This document shows positions 28,026 through 36,077 of a DNA stretch of 64,000 nt, piece after piece. Position 1 is the first letter of the stretch. Every line of letters starts with the position of its first letter. The stretch lies in assembly GCA_017860275.1 (NCBI GenBank), contig JAFNAQ010000004.1, forward strand, positions 62,001-126,000, in the 5' to 3' direction. Source of the DNA: Bacteroidota bacterium. Its GTDB lineage: Bacteria > Bacteroidota > Bacteroidia > Bacteroidales > P3. Below the pieces are notes generated by a model. That model was not told where the DNA came from. It did not search any database and saw nothing but the letters and a program-made list of their open reading frames with translations. A program made the position numbers and the translations under genes.

Positions 28026-28110
28026 ATTAAATCGGCGATTTAATGTGTGAATGATGCACATCATTTGATACAAAAGATGTGCATCATTTACTATGAAAGA
28101 TGTGCATCAT
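28026..28110 (+). repeat. Cluster of short palindromes between convergent dxs and the porin gene
   Basis: A 19-bp near-perfect palindrome at 28026-28044 (ATTAAATCGGCGATTTAAT) is followed by three 14-bp self-complementary units at 28051, 28074 and 28097: ATGATGCACATCAT once and AAGATGTGCATCAT twice, with a 23-bp period. The 361-base gap 27904-28264 also holds the dxs terminator and the porin terminator. Apart from these I see no gene, only AT-rich sequence. Confidence 0.85.
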
Positions 28111-28213
28111 TTTTATTTAAGGAATTTTATATTTTGATTTGTTGGGCGAATACATAGGTTTGCCCATACGTTCTATTTGTATTGCAAATATACTGAAAAT
28201 AATTGGATTAAAC

Positions 28214-28246
28214 AAAAAAAGGCTACCCTTATTTGGATAGCCTTTT
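28214..28246 (-). terminator. Intrinsic terminator of the FadL-type porin gene
   Basis: On the minus strand AAAGGCTATCC pairs with GGGTAGCCTTT (one wobble) around AAATAA and is followed by a T run, about 20 bases after the stop at 28265. Confidence 0.85.
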
Positions 28247-28264
28247 GCGGTATTTATTGGTTGT

Positions 28265-29665
28265 TTAGAATTTTACTCCTAAGGTTACTTGTGCAATATG
28301 TTGTGTGTTTTTTAAATCGATTTCTTTATAATCATATTCTCTAGAAACAGAGTTTCCAAATGAATATGCATAGGCAAAGTCCATAAAATAATGTTTGCTC
28401 TTAATTCCAAAACCTCCTGTTATGTATTGCATACTTGCATCGTTTCGATCGGATTTATATGGATTTTCCATCATAGCGTAACCACATCTTAAAGCAAGAG
28501 AGCCTAGTTTCAATTCTCCTCCAAATTTAAGAGTATTTGTAGCTCTAAAGAATCTATTAATATCATTATTTACTGTGGTTTCGTCAAGAATGTTTTCTGT
28601 GCGGAATTTCATTAATGAATAATCTGAGTATTCATAATCTGCCGATAGAGTTCCTTTTACTTTCGATTCTTTATCGCCAAGTACTAAGGCAAGAGAGCCT
28701 AAGAATTTAAATGGAGTTTGTAGGTCGTAGAATATAGGCTCCCAATCTCCACCAACTGTTTTCTCAAAACTAACTTCTGAGTAGAACCTATCCTCAATAT
28801 TATAATATGTAGGAGTATGAATTGCTGCTCCAATTCTTAAGAAAGAAATAGGTTTAGCAATAACTCCAGCCTTAAAGTTTATACCAGAGGCATAAAGGTC
28901 AACCTTTTCATTATAAATATATCTATCAGTTGCTACATCACTATTAACGTTATATCTTGTTTCACTGAATGACATTTCTCTATGATAATTACCATAAGGG
29001 ATACCAACAGTTGCACCAAAATATAATAGGTCTTGATAGTTAGAAGAAAGAGAGAATGTCATTTCGTTTAATGATCCAGATTCCTCAATTGAACGGATTT
29101 GACTAAATTCTCCGCTTTGGAATACTGAAGTATAGTCATTGATTGTTGTATCGAAGTCTACTACGTATGATTCATAAAAATCATTCATAAAAGCATCAGA
29201 AGAACCTTCGGCAATAATATGTGAGATGTAAGACTTATTCACTTTATCTCTTTGATAAATACTTCTGTTTCCGTAAGCTTTCAAACGATTTAATCCGAAA
29301 GCAATTTGAGTGTTTTTGAAATTATTATTAGGAGTCTTGAAATTAAATAATGCTCCTAAATTTCCAAGATTCATATTGGAACGATAGTCATTATATAATA
29401 GTCCATTTGAATTAGCTTGGGTGAAGCCTCCGTAATATCCAAGACTCATTGTGAATTCGCTGCTTGTGTATAGTCCAAGCCCTGCAGGGTTATAACTTGC
29501 AGAGGTCATATCTCCACCTAATGCTCCAATAGCACCAGCCTTTGAGATATAGTTAGATGTACCATTTAAACCATACTGAGAAAATCTCAATGCGTCTTCT
29601 TCTGTCTGAGCAGACAAGCTAAAAAAAGCTAGAATACTTGCTGCAAATAAAAGTGTCTTTTTCAT
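28265..29665 (-). CDS. OmpP1/FadL-type outer-membrane transport protein
   Basis: This outer-membrane barrel probably moves hydrophobic molecules; Bacteroidetes homologues are often labelled hemin receptor or OmpP1/FadL/TodX. The 466-residue protein opens with a signal peptide (MKKTLLFAASILAFFSLSAQ). The characteristic N-terminal hatch region follows: ALRFSQYGLNGTSNYISKAG, then GALGGDMTSASYNPAGLGLY. The remainder has regular amphipathic beta strands ending in the aromatic-terminated strand QVTLGVKF, as expected for barrel assembly. It lies 33 bases after the Tyr/Ser-rich lipoprotein gene on the same strand, so the two may be cotranscribed. The ligand is unknown. Confidence 0.9.
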   Translation of the reverse strand: MKKTLLFAASILAFFSLSAQTEEDALRFSQYGLNGTSNYISKAGAIGALGGDMTSASYNPAGLGLYTSSEFTMSLGYYGGFTQANSNGLLYNDYRSNMNLGNLGALFNFKTPNNNFKNTQIAFGLNRLKAYGNRSIYQRDKVNKSYISHIIAEGSSDAFMNDFYESYVVDFDTTINDYTSVFQSGEFSQIRSIEESGSLNEMTFSLSSNYQDLLYFGATVGIPYGNYHREMSFSETRYNVNSDVATDRYIYNEKVDLYASGINFKAGVIAKPISFLRIGAAIHTPTYYNIEDRFYSEVSFEKTVGGDWEPIFYDLQTPFKFLGSLALVLGDKESKVKGTLSADYEYSDYSLMKFRTENILDETTVNNDINRFFRATNTLKFGGELKLGSLALRCGYAMMENPYKSDRNDASMQYITGGFGIKSKHYFMDFAYAYSFGNSVSREYDYKEIDLKNTQHIAQVTLGVKF

Positions 29666-29698
29666 ATTGTTTATTTATTATTTTTTTGATTAATTAAA

Positions 29699-30976
29699 TT
29701 ATCTTCCTCTAGATGAACGAGAACTTCCGCTACTGCTGCTGCTTGATGAACGAGAGCTGCTGCTGCTACTACTTCTACTACTGCTTGATGATGAACTAGA
29801 AGGAGTGCTTATTTTAGATGAGTTAGGAGTGCTATAAGTGCGAGAAGGAGTAGATGGTCTTGAATTTGATCTGTTATCGTAGTTAGTAGATCTACTTGGA
29901 TTAGACCTATATTCATTGTTTGTTCTAGGTTGACGTACGGTAGGTGGAGTATAAGTTCTAGGTGTTGAACGATAGTTATTTTGGTTGTTTATAACTCTAT
30001 TATTTGAATTTCTATTATTTGTGTTTGTCGGACGTGAATATCTTTCAGGTTTTTGAAATCTTTTATTATCGTTATTTACTCTATTGTTATTTATTCTATC
30101 ATTATTTACTCTACTATTATTATCTGCATTTATTCTATTGTTTTGAATATTTGGACGAGAAACTTCTCTATTACCTAACTTTGAAGTTGTTCTTGGTAGA
30201 GTTCTTCCATTATTTAAAGAACCATACCTTGAGTTAAAGTCTTCACCAAAAGATCTATTGTTTTTACTATCGTCTAATAAATGTCCAGTTGAGCGAGAGC
30301 TTCCTCCTCTTGGTCCATTAGGAGAGTATTGACTTCTCCCTCTGTAGAAATTTGAATTATTATCTCTTGAGTTATAATAACAAACATTATGATTCCAACC
30401 CCAATTGTAATTATTATAATATCCATAATTCCATCCCCAATAGTTGTTCCAACCCCAGTAAGGAGAATATCCTCCATAATATGGGCTAAAATATGAAGGA
30501 TACCACCAATTATATCCTAAATATATACTTGTTCCCCAATAAATAGGATTATAAGTATACCAATATAAGTTTGTGTAGTAGTCATCATAATAGCTTGACC
30601 ATACAACGGGACTATGAAAACGACGAATACGAGCAGAATAAGCATAATCATAATAATCATCCTCATCGTAATCTTGATAATCATAGTTGGCACTTTGATT
30701 TAAACTATCTGTTTGATAGTTATCATCTGTTTGGCTTGTTTGATTTCTAAGACTTTCATTATAAGCTTTTGTGTTTTTGCTATAACTTGGGTCTTGATAT
30801 AAACCTTCATCAGCCTGTGGTTGCGTTTTAGTTGGTTCTACTTTTTCAGGATAAGAAATACCATAAACATCGTCATAATACATCCCATCTAATTGTAAGG
30901 TACACCCACTAAAAAAAGCGATAGATGCAATTAATATGCTTGCAAAACCTAGCCTTAATTTAATTTTCTTTTTCAT
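29699..30976 (-). CDS. Low-complexity Tyr/Asn/Ser-rich lipoprotein, unknown function
   Basis: I do not recognise a functional family. The 425-residue protein starts with a lipoprotein signal (LIASIAFFSGC, lipid-modified Cys at about residue 25). Then come an acidic and Tyr-rich part (residues about 70-110), a Trp/Tyr/Gly-rich part (about 125-205, for example YNWWYPSYFSPYYGGYSPYW), a long Asn/Arg-rich stretch (about 240-345) and a Ser-rich tail of mixed Ser and Arg. Such composition fits a disordered envelope-associated protein. Long open frames on the other strand here are composition artefacts. It precedes the FadL-type porin by 33 bases. Confidence 0.8.
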   Translation of the reverse strand: MKKKIKLRLGFASILIASIAFFSGCTLQLDGMYYDDVYGISYPEKVEPTKTQPQADEGLYQDPSYSKNTKAYNESLRNQTSQTDDNYQTDSLNQSANYDYQDYDEDDYYDYAYSARIRRFHSPVVWSSYYDDYYTNLYWYTYNPIYWGTSIYLGYNWWYPSYFSPYYGGYSPYWGWNNYWGWNYGYYNNYNWGWNHNVCYYNSRDNNSNFYRGRSQYSPNGPRGGSSRSTGHLLDDSKNNRSFGEDFNSRYGSLNNGRTLPRTTSKLGNREVSRPNIQNNRINADNNSRVNNDRINNNRVNNDNKRFQKPERYSRPTNTNNRNSNNRVINNQNNYRSTPRTYTPPTVRQPRTNNEYRSNPSRSTNYDNRSNSRPSTPSRTYSTPNSSKISTPSSSSSSSSRSSSSSSSRSSSSSSSGSSRSSRGR

Positions 30977-31107
30977 AGTATATATCGTTTTTATATTTCA
31001 AATAATAACTCAAATGAAATCTAGCAAATATTATGCCAATCATATTTTGAGCTTATTCAATTTCAAATTTCCTTGATTCTAACCAATGCCATTATAAATA
31101 AATGATG

Positions 31108-31115
31108 TAAATTTG
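31108..31115 (+). promoter_or_regulatory. -7 promoter element upstream of proS
   Basis: TAAATTTG matches TAnnTTTG and lies 36 bases before the proS start. No TTG at 19-21 bases upstream was found. Confidence 0.5.
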
Positions 31116-31151
31116 CAACTCGTTAGGTAAAAGAATAAATATCAATATATA

Positions 31152-32624
31152 ATGGCAAAAGATTTTGTAACACGCTCTGAAAATTACTCAGAATGGTATA
31201 ATGAATTAGTAGTAAGAGCCGATTTGGCTGAAAACTCAGCAGTAAGAGGTTGTATGGTTATCAAACCTTATGGTTATGCAATTTGGGAAAAGATGCAAGC
31301 AGCTCTTGATAAAATGTTTAAAGAAACAGGACATCAAAATGCTTATTTCCCTCTTTTTATTCCAAAATCATATTTCGAAAAAGAAGCAGAGCATGTTGAA
31401 GGATTTGCAAAAGAATGTGCCGTTGTTACACATCATCGTCTAAGAGCAAAGAGCGATGGGACAGGACTTGAGCCAGACCCAGATGCAAAACTTGAAGAAG
31501 AACTAATTGTGCGTCCAACATCTGAAACAATTATTTGGGATACATATCGTGGATGGATAAAATCATATCGTGACCTTCCAATTCTTGTTAATCAATGGGC
31601 AAATGTTGTTCGTTGGGAAATGAGGACAAGAATGTTTCTTCGCACGGCAGAATTCCTTTGGCAAGAAGGACATACTGCTCACGAAACAGCTCAAGATGCA
31701 ATAGAGGAAACAAATAAGATGCTTAATGTTTATGCTTATTTTGCAGAAAACTTTATGGCTGTTCCTGTAATTAAAGGGTATAAATCTCCAAACGAACGTT
31801 TCGCTGGAGCCTTAGATACTCTTTGTATTGAGGCAATGATGCAAGATGGAAAAGCTCTACAAGCAGGAACATCACATTTCTTAGGACAAAACTTTGCTAA
31901 GGCATTCGATGTAAAATTTCTTTCAAAGGAGAACAAGTTAGAATATGTTTGGGCTACATCTTGGGGTGTTTCAACAAGACTGATGGGAGCATTGATAATG
32001 TGTCATTCAGATGATAATGGCCTAGTTCTTCCTCCAATGTTAGCTCCAATCCAAGTTGTTATAATCCCAATTTCAAAGGGAGAAGAACAACAAGCTATGG
32101 TAGACCAAGAAGCTAATAGAATAATGGAAGAGCTTAAGGCAAAGGGAATTTCAGTTAAGTACGATAATAGAGATTCATATAAACCAGGCTGGAAATTCAA
32201 TGAATATGAATTTAAAGGAGTTCCAGTAAGAGTAACCCTTGGAGCAAGAGACCTAGAACAAGGACTTGTTGAAGTAGCAAGAAGAGATAATCTTACTAAG
32301 GAATCACTTCCTGTTGAGGGCATCTCCGATAAGATTGAAAAGCTATTAGAAGATATTCAAAGTAATATGTTTAGCAAAGCACTTGCCTTTAGAGAGTCTA
32401 ACACAAGAAACGTAGATACTTGGGAAGATTTTAAGGTAGAGATAGAAAAGGGAGGATTCCTTTCTTGCCATTGGGATGGAACACCAGAGACAGAAGAACA
32501 AATAAAGCAAGAAACCAAGGCAACAATCCGTTGTATTCCAATTGATGCAAAGGAAGAAGAAGGCAAATGTATATACACAGGAAAGCCATCAAACAAAAGA
32601 GTAATCTTCGCAAGAGCTTACTAA
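31152..32624 (+). CDS. proS: Prolyl-tRNA synthetase, short eukaryote/archaea-like type
   Basis: ProRS charges tRNA-Pro with proline in the cytoplasm. The 490-residue length and order of motifs indicate the type without the bacterial INS editing domain. The N-terminus runs directly into the class II core ([19 protein letters not shown], then [16 protein letters not shown]). Motif 2 is [26 protein letters not shown]-like, motif 3 is [13 protein letters not shown], and an anticodon-binding domain follows. The C-terminal zinc-binding-like domain ends in FARAY, the usual ending of this type. This enzyme type is normal for Bacteroidetes. The deaminase gene follows after 6 bases. Confidence 0.97.
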   Translation: MAKDFVTRSENYSEWYNELVVRADLAENSAVRGCMVIKPYGYAIWEKMQAALDKMFKETGHQNAYFPLFIPKSYFEKEAEHVEGFAKECAVVTHHRLRAKSDGTGLEPDPDAKLEEELIVRPTSETIIWDTYRGWIKSYRDLPILVNQWANVVRWEMRTRMFLRTAEFLWQEGHTAHETAQDAIEETNKMLNVYAYFAENFMAVPVIKGYKSPNERFAGALDTLCIEAMMQDGKALQAGTSHFLGQNFAKAFDVKFLSKENKLEYVWATSWGVSTRLMGALIMCHSDDNGLVLPPMLAPIQVVIIPISKGEEQQAMVDQEANRIMEELKAKGISVKYDNRDSYKPGWKFNEYEFKGVPVRVTLGARDLEQGLVEVARRDNLTKESLPVEGISDKIEKLLEDIQSNMFSKALAFRESNTRNVDTWEDFKVEIEKGGFLSCHWDGTPETEEQIKQETKATIRCIPIDAKEEEGKCIYTGKPSNKRVIFARAY

Positions 32625-32630
32625 AAGAAA

Positions 32631-33095
32631 ATGAATAAGGCTTTTATGCACTTAGCAATAGATATTGCTACGAAGAATGTTGAGAATGGAGGAGGACCAT
32701 TTGGAGCTGTAATAGTAAAGGATAATGAGATTATTTCTCAATCATTTAATACTGTAACAACTTCAAATGACCCTACGGCTCATGCTGAGATTAATGCAAT
32801 ACGCAAGGCATGTAAGGCAATGGAAACTTTCGACCTTAGTGGTTGTGAGATTTATTCATCTTGTGAACCCTGCCCTATGTGTCTTTCAGCAATATACTGG
32901 GCAAGGATAGAGAAGATATACTTTGCTGCCGATCGTTACGATGCATCAAATGTTGGATTTAATGACTCCTTTATATATAATGAACTATCGCTTCCGATAT
33001 CAGAAAGGAAGATTCCAATAGAAAATCTAATGAAAGAAGAGGGTCAAGAACCCTTTGAGCTTTGGAGAAAGTCTACCATAAAGATAGAGTATTGA
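32631..33095 (+). CDS. Nucleoside/nucleobase deaminase (cytidine-deaminase fold, guanine-deaminase-like)
   Basis: This 154-residue zinc hydrolase shows HAEINAIRKACKA (zinc ligand His and catalytic Glu) and SCEPCPMCLSAIYWARIEKIYFA (the two Cys ligands), the signature of the CMP/dCMP-type deaminase fold. Length and the GGGPFGAVIVKD start fit the bacterial guanine deaminase/nucleoside deaminase group better than the tRNA adenosine deaminase TadA, but the substrate is not certain. It lies 6 bases after proS and is probably cotranscribed. The other deaminase of this fold in the window (41330-41821) is a clear dCMP deaminase. Confidence 0.88.
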   Translation: MNKAFMHLAIDIATKNVENGGGPFGAVIVKDNEIISQSFNTVTTSNDPTAHAEINAIRKACKAMETFDLSGCEIYSSCEPCPMCLSAIYWARIEKIYFAADRYDASNVGFNDSFIYNELSLPISERKIPIENLMKEEGQEPFELWRKSTIKIEY

Positions 33096-33106
33096 TAATA
33101 ATACTG

Positions 33107-33114
33107 TATTTTTG
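33107..33114 (+). promoter_or_regulatory. Possible -7 promoter element upstream of prfB
   Basis: TATTTTTG matches TAnnTTTG and lies 32 bases before the prfB start codon, after the deaminase stop. Confidence 0.5.
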
Positions 33115-33145
33115 CATAAACTACACTTCATATAAAGAATAAGAT

Positions 33146-34232
33146 ATGACAATTGAGGAAAGAATAAATGAGTTTACGGAAAGAGTTTCGGCTCTAAGGA
33201 GGTTTCTTTGACATTGATGCAAAGAAAGAATTAATAGAAAAAGAAACCCAGGAGTCTCTTGCCCCTAACTTTTGGGATAATGCCAAGGAGGCTGAGAAAT
33301 TCCTAAAGAATATTAGCCAAAAGAAGACTTGGACAAATGCCTTTGATAAGGTAGAGGAGGCTTTTTCGGATGTTAAGGTTTGGAAGGAATTCTTCGATAT
33401 TGGAGAATGCGAAGAGTCGGAACTAGAGGGACATCTAAACTCTTTGGAAAAACTTATTGAAGACCTTGAATTTAAGAATATGCTTCGCAACGAGGAGGAT
33501 AGACTCTCTGCAATAATAACAATTAATGCAGGAGCAGGAGGAACGGAGAGTTGCGACTGGGCTGCAATGCTTATGAGGATGTATATGCGTTATGCAGAAA
33601 GGAATAATTTTAAGGTTAATGAGGTCGATTCACAAGAAGGAGATGTAGCAGGACTAAAGAGTGTAACCTTAGAAATTGAAGGTGAGTTTGCCTATGGCTA
33701 TCTTAAGGGAGAGAATGGAGTTCATCGCTTAGTAAGACTTTCTCCTTTCGATTCAGCAAACAAACGTCATACTTCTTTTGCCTCTGTCTATGCCTATCCA
33801 GTTATTGACGAGAATATAGAAATAACAATCAACCCTGCCGATATTGAATGGGATACCTTCCGCTCTGGAGGACCTGGAGGGCAGAATGTAAACAAGGTAG
33901 AAACAGCAGTTAGACTTCACTACAAACCACTCAATATTGCAATTGAATGTCAGCAGACTCGGTCTCAACTTCAAAATAGAGAAAAAGCAATGCAGATGCT
34001 TCGCTCACAACTCTACGAAATTGAGCTTAGGAAAAAAAGAGAAAAGCTCCAAGAACTAGAAGGCAACAAGAAGAAGATAGAGTGGGGTTCTCAAATAAGA
34101 AACTACGTTCTTCATCCTTATAAACTCATAAAAGACCTTAGAACAGGAGTAGAAACATCAAATACACAAGCCGTACTTGACGGAGACTTAGACGAATTTG
34201 TAAAAGCATTCCTAATGGAGTTCGGAGGATAG
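33146..34232 (+). CDS. prfB: Peptide chain release factor 2, with +1 programmed frameshift
   Basis: RF2 recognises UGA and UAA stop codons and triggers peptide release. Translation starts at ATG 33146 and reads 21 codons to CTT (33206-33208), where an in-frame TGA (33209-33211) follows. A +1 shift resumes at GAC 33210, giving about 361 residues in total. The main frame then carries the stop-recognition region [15 protein letters not shown] and the catalytic GGQ in [16 protein letters not shown] simple ORF call would start at an internal ATG (33444) and miss about 100 residues. The arrangement is the well-known autoregulatory one. Confidence 0.97.
33197..33212 (+). promoter_or_regulatory. prfB +1 frameshift site
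   Basis: A Shine-Dalgarno-like AGGAGG (33197-33202) lies three bases before CTT, which is followed by TGA and C. This is the canonical RF2 slippery arrangement; low RF2 favours shifting from CTT to TTT and reading on. Confidence 0.95.
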
Positions 34233-34254
34233 AATGATATAATAAGATAGAGAA

Positions 34255-35424
34255 TTAATAAGTTAAACCAAAATGCCAAAGCGGAATTGTGTTTAAAAAC
34301 CCTGTTTCTATATCATCCTTTACTATAAAACCATTTTCAATATCTTTAATTTGTCTTTGTCCTTTGTTCTTGCCCCCAACCTCAAAAACCTTATCCTCAA
34401 CAAAGAAATCTCCAATATTAGAAGAGAATACATTATGTCTTACTCGCATTTGATTAAGGAAAAAGGTTTCTCTAATATTACCTATATTGGATGTATCTTG
34501 AGCAAGGGAGTAAATCAAATTGGTATTATCCAAATATATTTTCTCAACCTTTCCCAACCCTCTAATTCCTTCTGTATTATTTCTTAATTGGGCAATCATT
34601 CCTGCTTCCTCAATATAAAGACAATAGTCAGCAATATTATTCCTGCTTGCAGATAAGATTTCTGCAATCTTAGTCATATTTGGTTTAAAAGGAACGCTCT
34701 TGGAGATTATTGAAAGTAATTGTTTTAGTTTTCTTCCTGTCGATATATTCATATCGGCATATATTGGAATATCAACCTCTAAGGTTTGGTTAATGATTTG
34801 TTTTAAACGTATTTCAAAATCCTCTTCTAAGGCAAAGGGATAATATCCCCTTTTAAGATAATCAGCAAAAAGGGGTAGGGGAAGTTTTAAATCCAAAGCT
34901 TCCACTTTATGATTAAGAATATCTTCCAAAGAAAAGGTTTGAATCGTTACTTTATGAAATAATTGAAGATACTCTCTAAAGGACAGACCTTGCATATTGT
35001 AAACAATAGCTCTACGACTCAAATCCGAAACGCCTTTCTTAATATCCAAAACCGAAGAGCCAGTAAACACTATTTTGAGTTCTTTATGGTAATCATATAT
35101 TAGTTTCAGCTCTTTTGACCAATCCTTATATTTATGAATTTCATCAATAAATAAGTACTTGCCTCCGTGCTTAACAAATTGATCTGTTAAGTCAATTATC
35201 CTGTTATCAACAAAATAGAAATCTTCAGCACTTACGTAAAGAGCTTCATTGAGATTTAGATTTTGTTTAATATATTGTAAAACAAGAGTTGTCTTCCCAA
35301 CACCTCTTGGACCAATAAGCCCAATCATACGATTTCGCCAATTAATCTCATCATACATATATCTAAGAAAACCTAAGTCAACATCATTTATTAACTTATT
35401 AGACTGTTCAAATAAATTGTCCAT
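34255..35424 (-). CDS. AAA-family ATPase with C-terminal DUF4143-type domain
   Basis: This 389-residue protein belongs to the common but poorly understood group of bacterial AAA ATPases with a nuclease-like DUF4143 tail. Walker A is GLIGPRGVGKTTLVLQ (about residues 36-51), Walker B is KYLFIDEIHKY, and a sensor-like VFTGSSVLDIKKG follows. The C-terminal half ends with KVFEVGGKNKGQRQI, consistent with the family. No proven function is known to me. It lies downstream of folK, but two GCACT-AGTGC hairpin repeats and its own TAnnTTTG element lie between them, suggesting independent and perhaps self-regulated expression. Confidence 0.9.
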   Translation of the reverse strand: MDNLFEQSNKLINDVDLGFLRYMYDEINWRNRMIGLIGPRGVGKTTLVLQYIKQNLNLNEALYVSAEDFYFVDNRIIDLTDQFVKHGGKYLFIDEIHKYKDWSKELKLIYDYHKELKIVFTGSSVLDIKKGVSDLSRRAIVYNMQGLSFREYLQLFHKVTIQTFSLEDILNHKVEALDLKLPLPLFADYLKRGYYPFALEEDFEIRLKQIINQTLEVDIPIYADMNISTGRKLKQLLSIISKSVPFKPNMTKIAEILSASRNNIADYCLYIEEAGMIAQLRNNTEGIRGLGKVEKIYLDNTNLIYSLAQDTSNIGNIRETFFLNQMRVRHNVFSSNIGDFFVEDKVFEVGGKNKGQRQIKDIENGFIVKDDIETGFLNTIPLWHFGLTY

Positions 35425-35439
35425 AACATATTATTTTTG

Positions 35440-35447
35440 CAAATATA
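35440..35447 (-). promoter_or_regulatory. -7 promoter element of the AAA/DUF4143 gene
   Basis: On the minus strand TATATTTG matches TAnnTTTG and lies 15 bases from the start codon. The -33 position falls inside hairpin repeat 1 at 35457-35477. Confidence 0.55.
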
Positions 35448-35456
35448 CAACATTTT

Positions 35457-35509
35457 GCACTGTGAGAGTGCGAAAAATAGCAAAAAACGCACTATGAGAG
35501 TGCGAAAAA
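35457..35509 (-). repeat. Two direct repeats of a GCACT-AGTGC hairpin, 32 bp apart
   Basis: On the plus strand GCACTnTGAGAGTGCGAAAAA occurs at 35457-35477 (n=G) and 35489-35509 (n=A). On the minus strand the folK-proximal copy reads CGCACT, CTCAT, AGTGCG followed by six Ts, a plausible folK terminator. The other copy overlaps the ATPase -33 region and lacks a T run, so an operator role is possible. Confidence 0.8.
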
Positions 35510-35530
35510 CGAGGTTTTGGTGTTTTTAGA

Positions 35531-35977
35531 TTAAATATCCTTTATCTCTTTCTTAAGAATTGGGTGTAAAAAGTTTGGGAGGATTTCTTTTAGGGGCTTT
35601 AGAACGAACTCTCTTTCTGTAATTAGGGGATGAGGTATTTTTAGTGTTGGAGTATCTAAAATAATATCTTCGTAAAAAAGAATATCTATATCTATTGTTC
35701 TGTTCTGATAGCCTTTATGCTCTGGATTTCTTTTTCTTCCCAATTCTTTTTCAATCTTATTACATATTTCCAAAGCTTCGAAAGGAGACTTAAGAGTTTC
35801 AAAAACAGCAACAGAATTAATAAATGAATTTTCGCTTTCAAAACCCCAAGCAGGAGTTTCAATAAAAGAAGATTTATTAATCAACTCCCCAAGCTCTTCT
35901 TCCAAAAGCCCATAAGCAGAAAGAATAAACTCTTCCCTATCACCCAAATTACTACCAAAGCCTAATACAATTTTCAT
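35531..35977 (-). CDS. folK: 2-amino-4-hydroxy-6-hydroxymethyldihydropteridine diphosphokinase
   Basis: HPPK transfers pyrophosphate from ATP to the pterin before dihydropteroate formation in folate synthesis. The 148-residue length is typical. Signatures are VLGFGSNLGDREEFI at the N-terminus, ELGRKRNPEHKGYQNRTIDI in the middle (with the catalytic DIDILFY strand) and PHPLITEREFVLKPL. It is divergent from the flippase gene, with back-to-back TATCTTTG elements between them, and is upstream of the AAA ATPase on the same strand. Confidence 0.96.
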   Translation of the reverse strand: MKIVLGFGSNLGDREEFILSAYGLLEEELGELINKSSFIETPAWGFESENSFINSVAVFETLKSPFEALEICNKIEKELGRKRNPEHKGYQNRTIDIDILFYEDIILDTPTLKIPHPLITEREFVLKPLKEILPNFLHPILKKEIKDI

Positions 35978-35981
35978 TCTG

Positions 35982-35989
35982 CAAAGATA
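35982..35989 (-). promoter_or_regulatory. -7 promoter element of folK
   Basis: On the minus strand TATCTTTG lies immediately before the folK start (5 bases), suggesting a very short leader. No -33 TTG at standard spacing was seen. Confidence 0.5.
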
Positions 35990-36021
35990 TTATTTTTTAT
36001 AATCCTCTTTTAGAAAAAGCA

Positions 36022-36029
36022 TATCTTTG
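36022..36029 (+). promoter_or_regulatory. -7 promoter element of the flippase gene
   Basis: TATCTTTG lies 48 bases before the ATG at 36078 and is divergent from the folK element. Confidence 0.55.
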
Positions 36030-36077
36030 CAGTTAGAAGTAAGTAGTTAAAATTATAAGCGAAAACATTTTTTGGTA

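Noticed and set aside
30004-30477. Open frames opposite or within the Tyr/Ser-rich lipoprotein
   Set aside because: They arise from the low-complexity composition of the real gene and are not supported by any motif.
33444-34232. prfB starting at the internal ATG at 33444
   Set aside because: The canonical frameshift site and upstream coding sequence in the expected frame show the gene starts at 33146.
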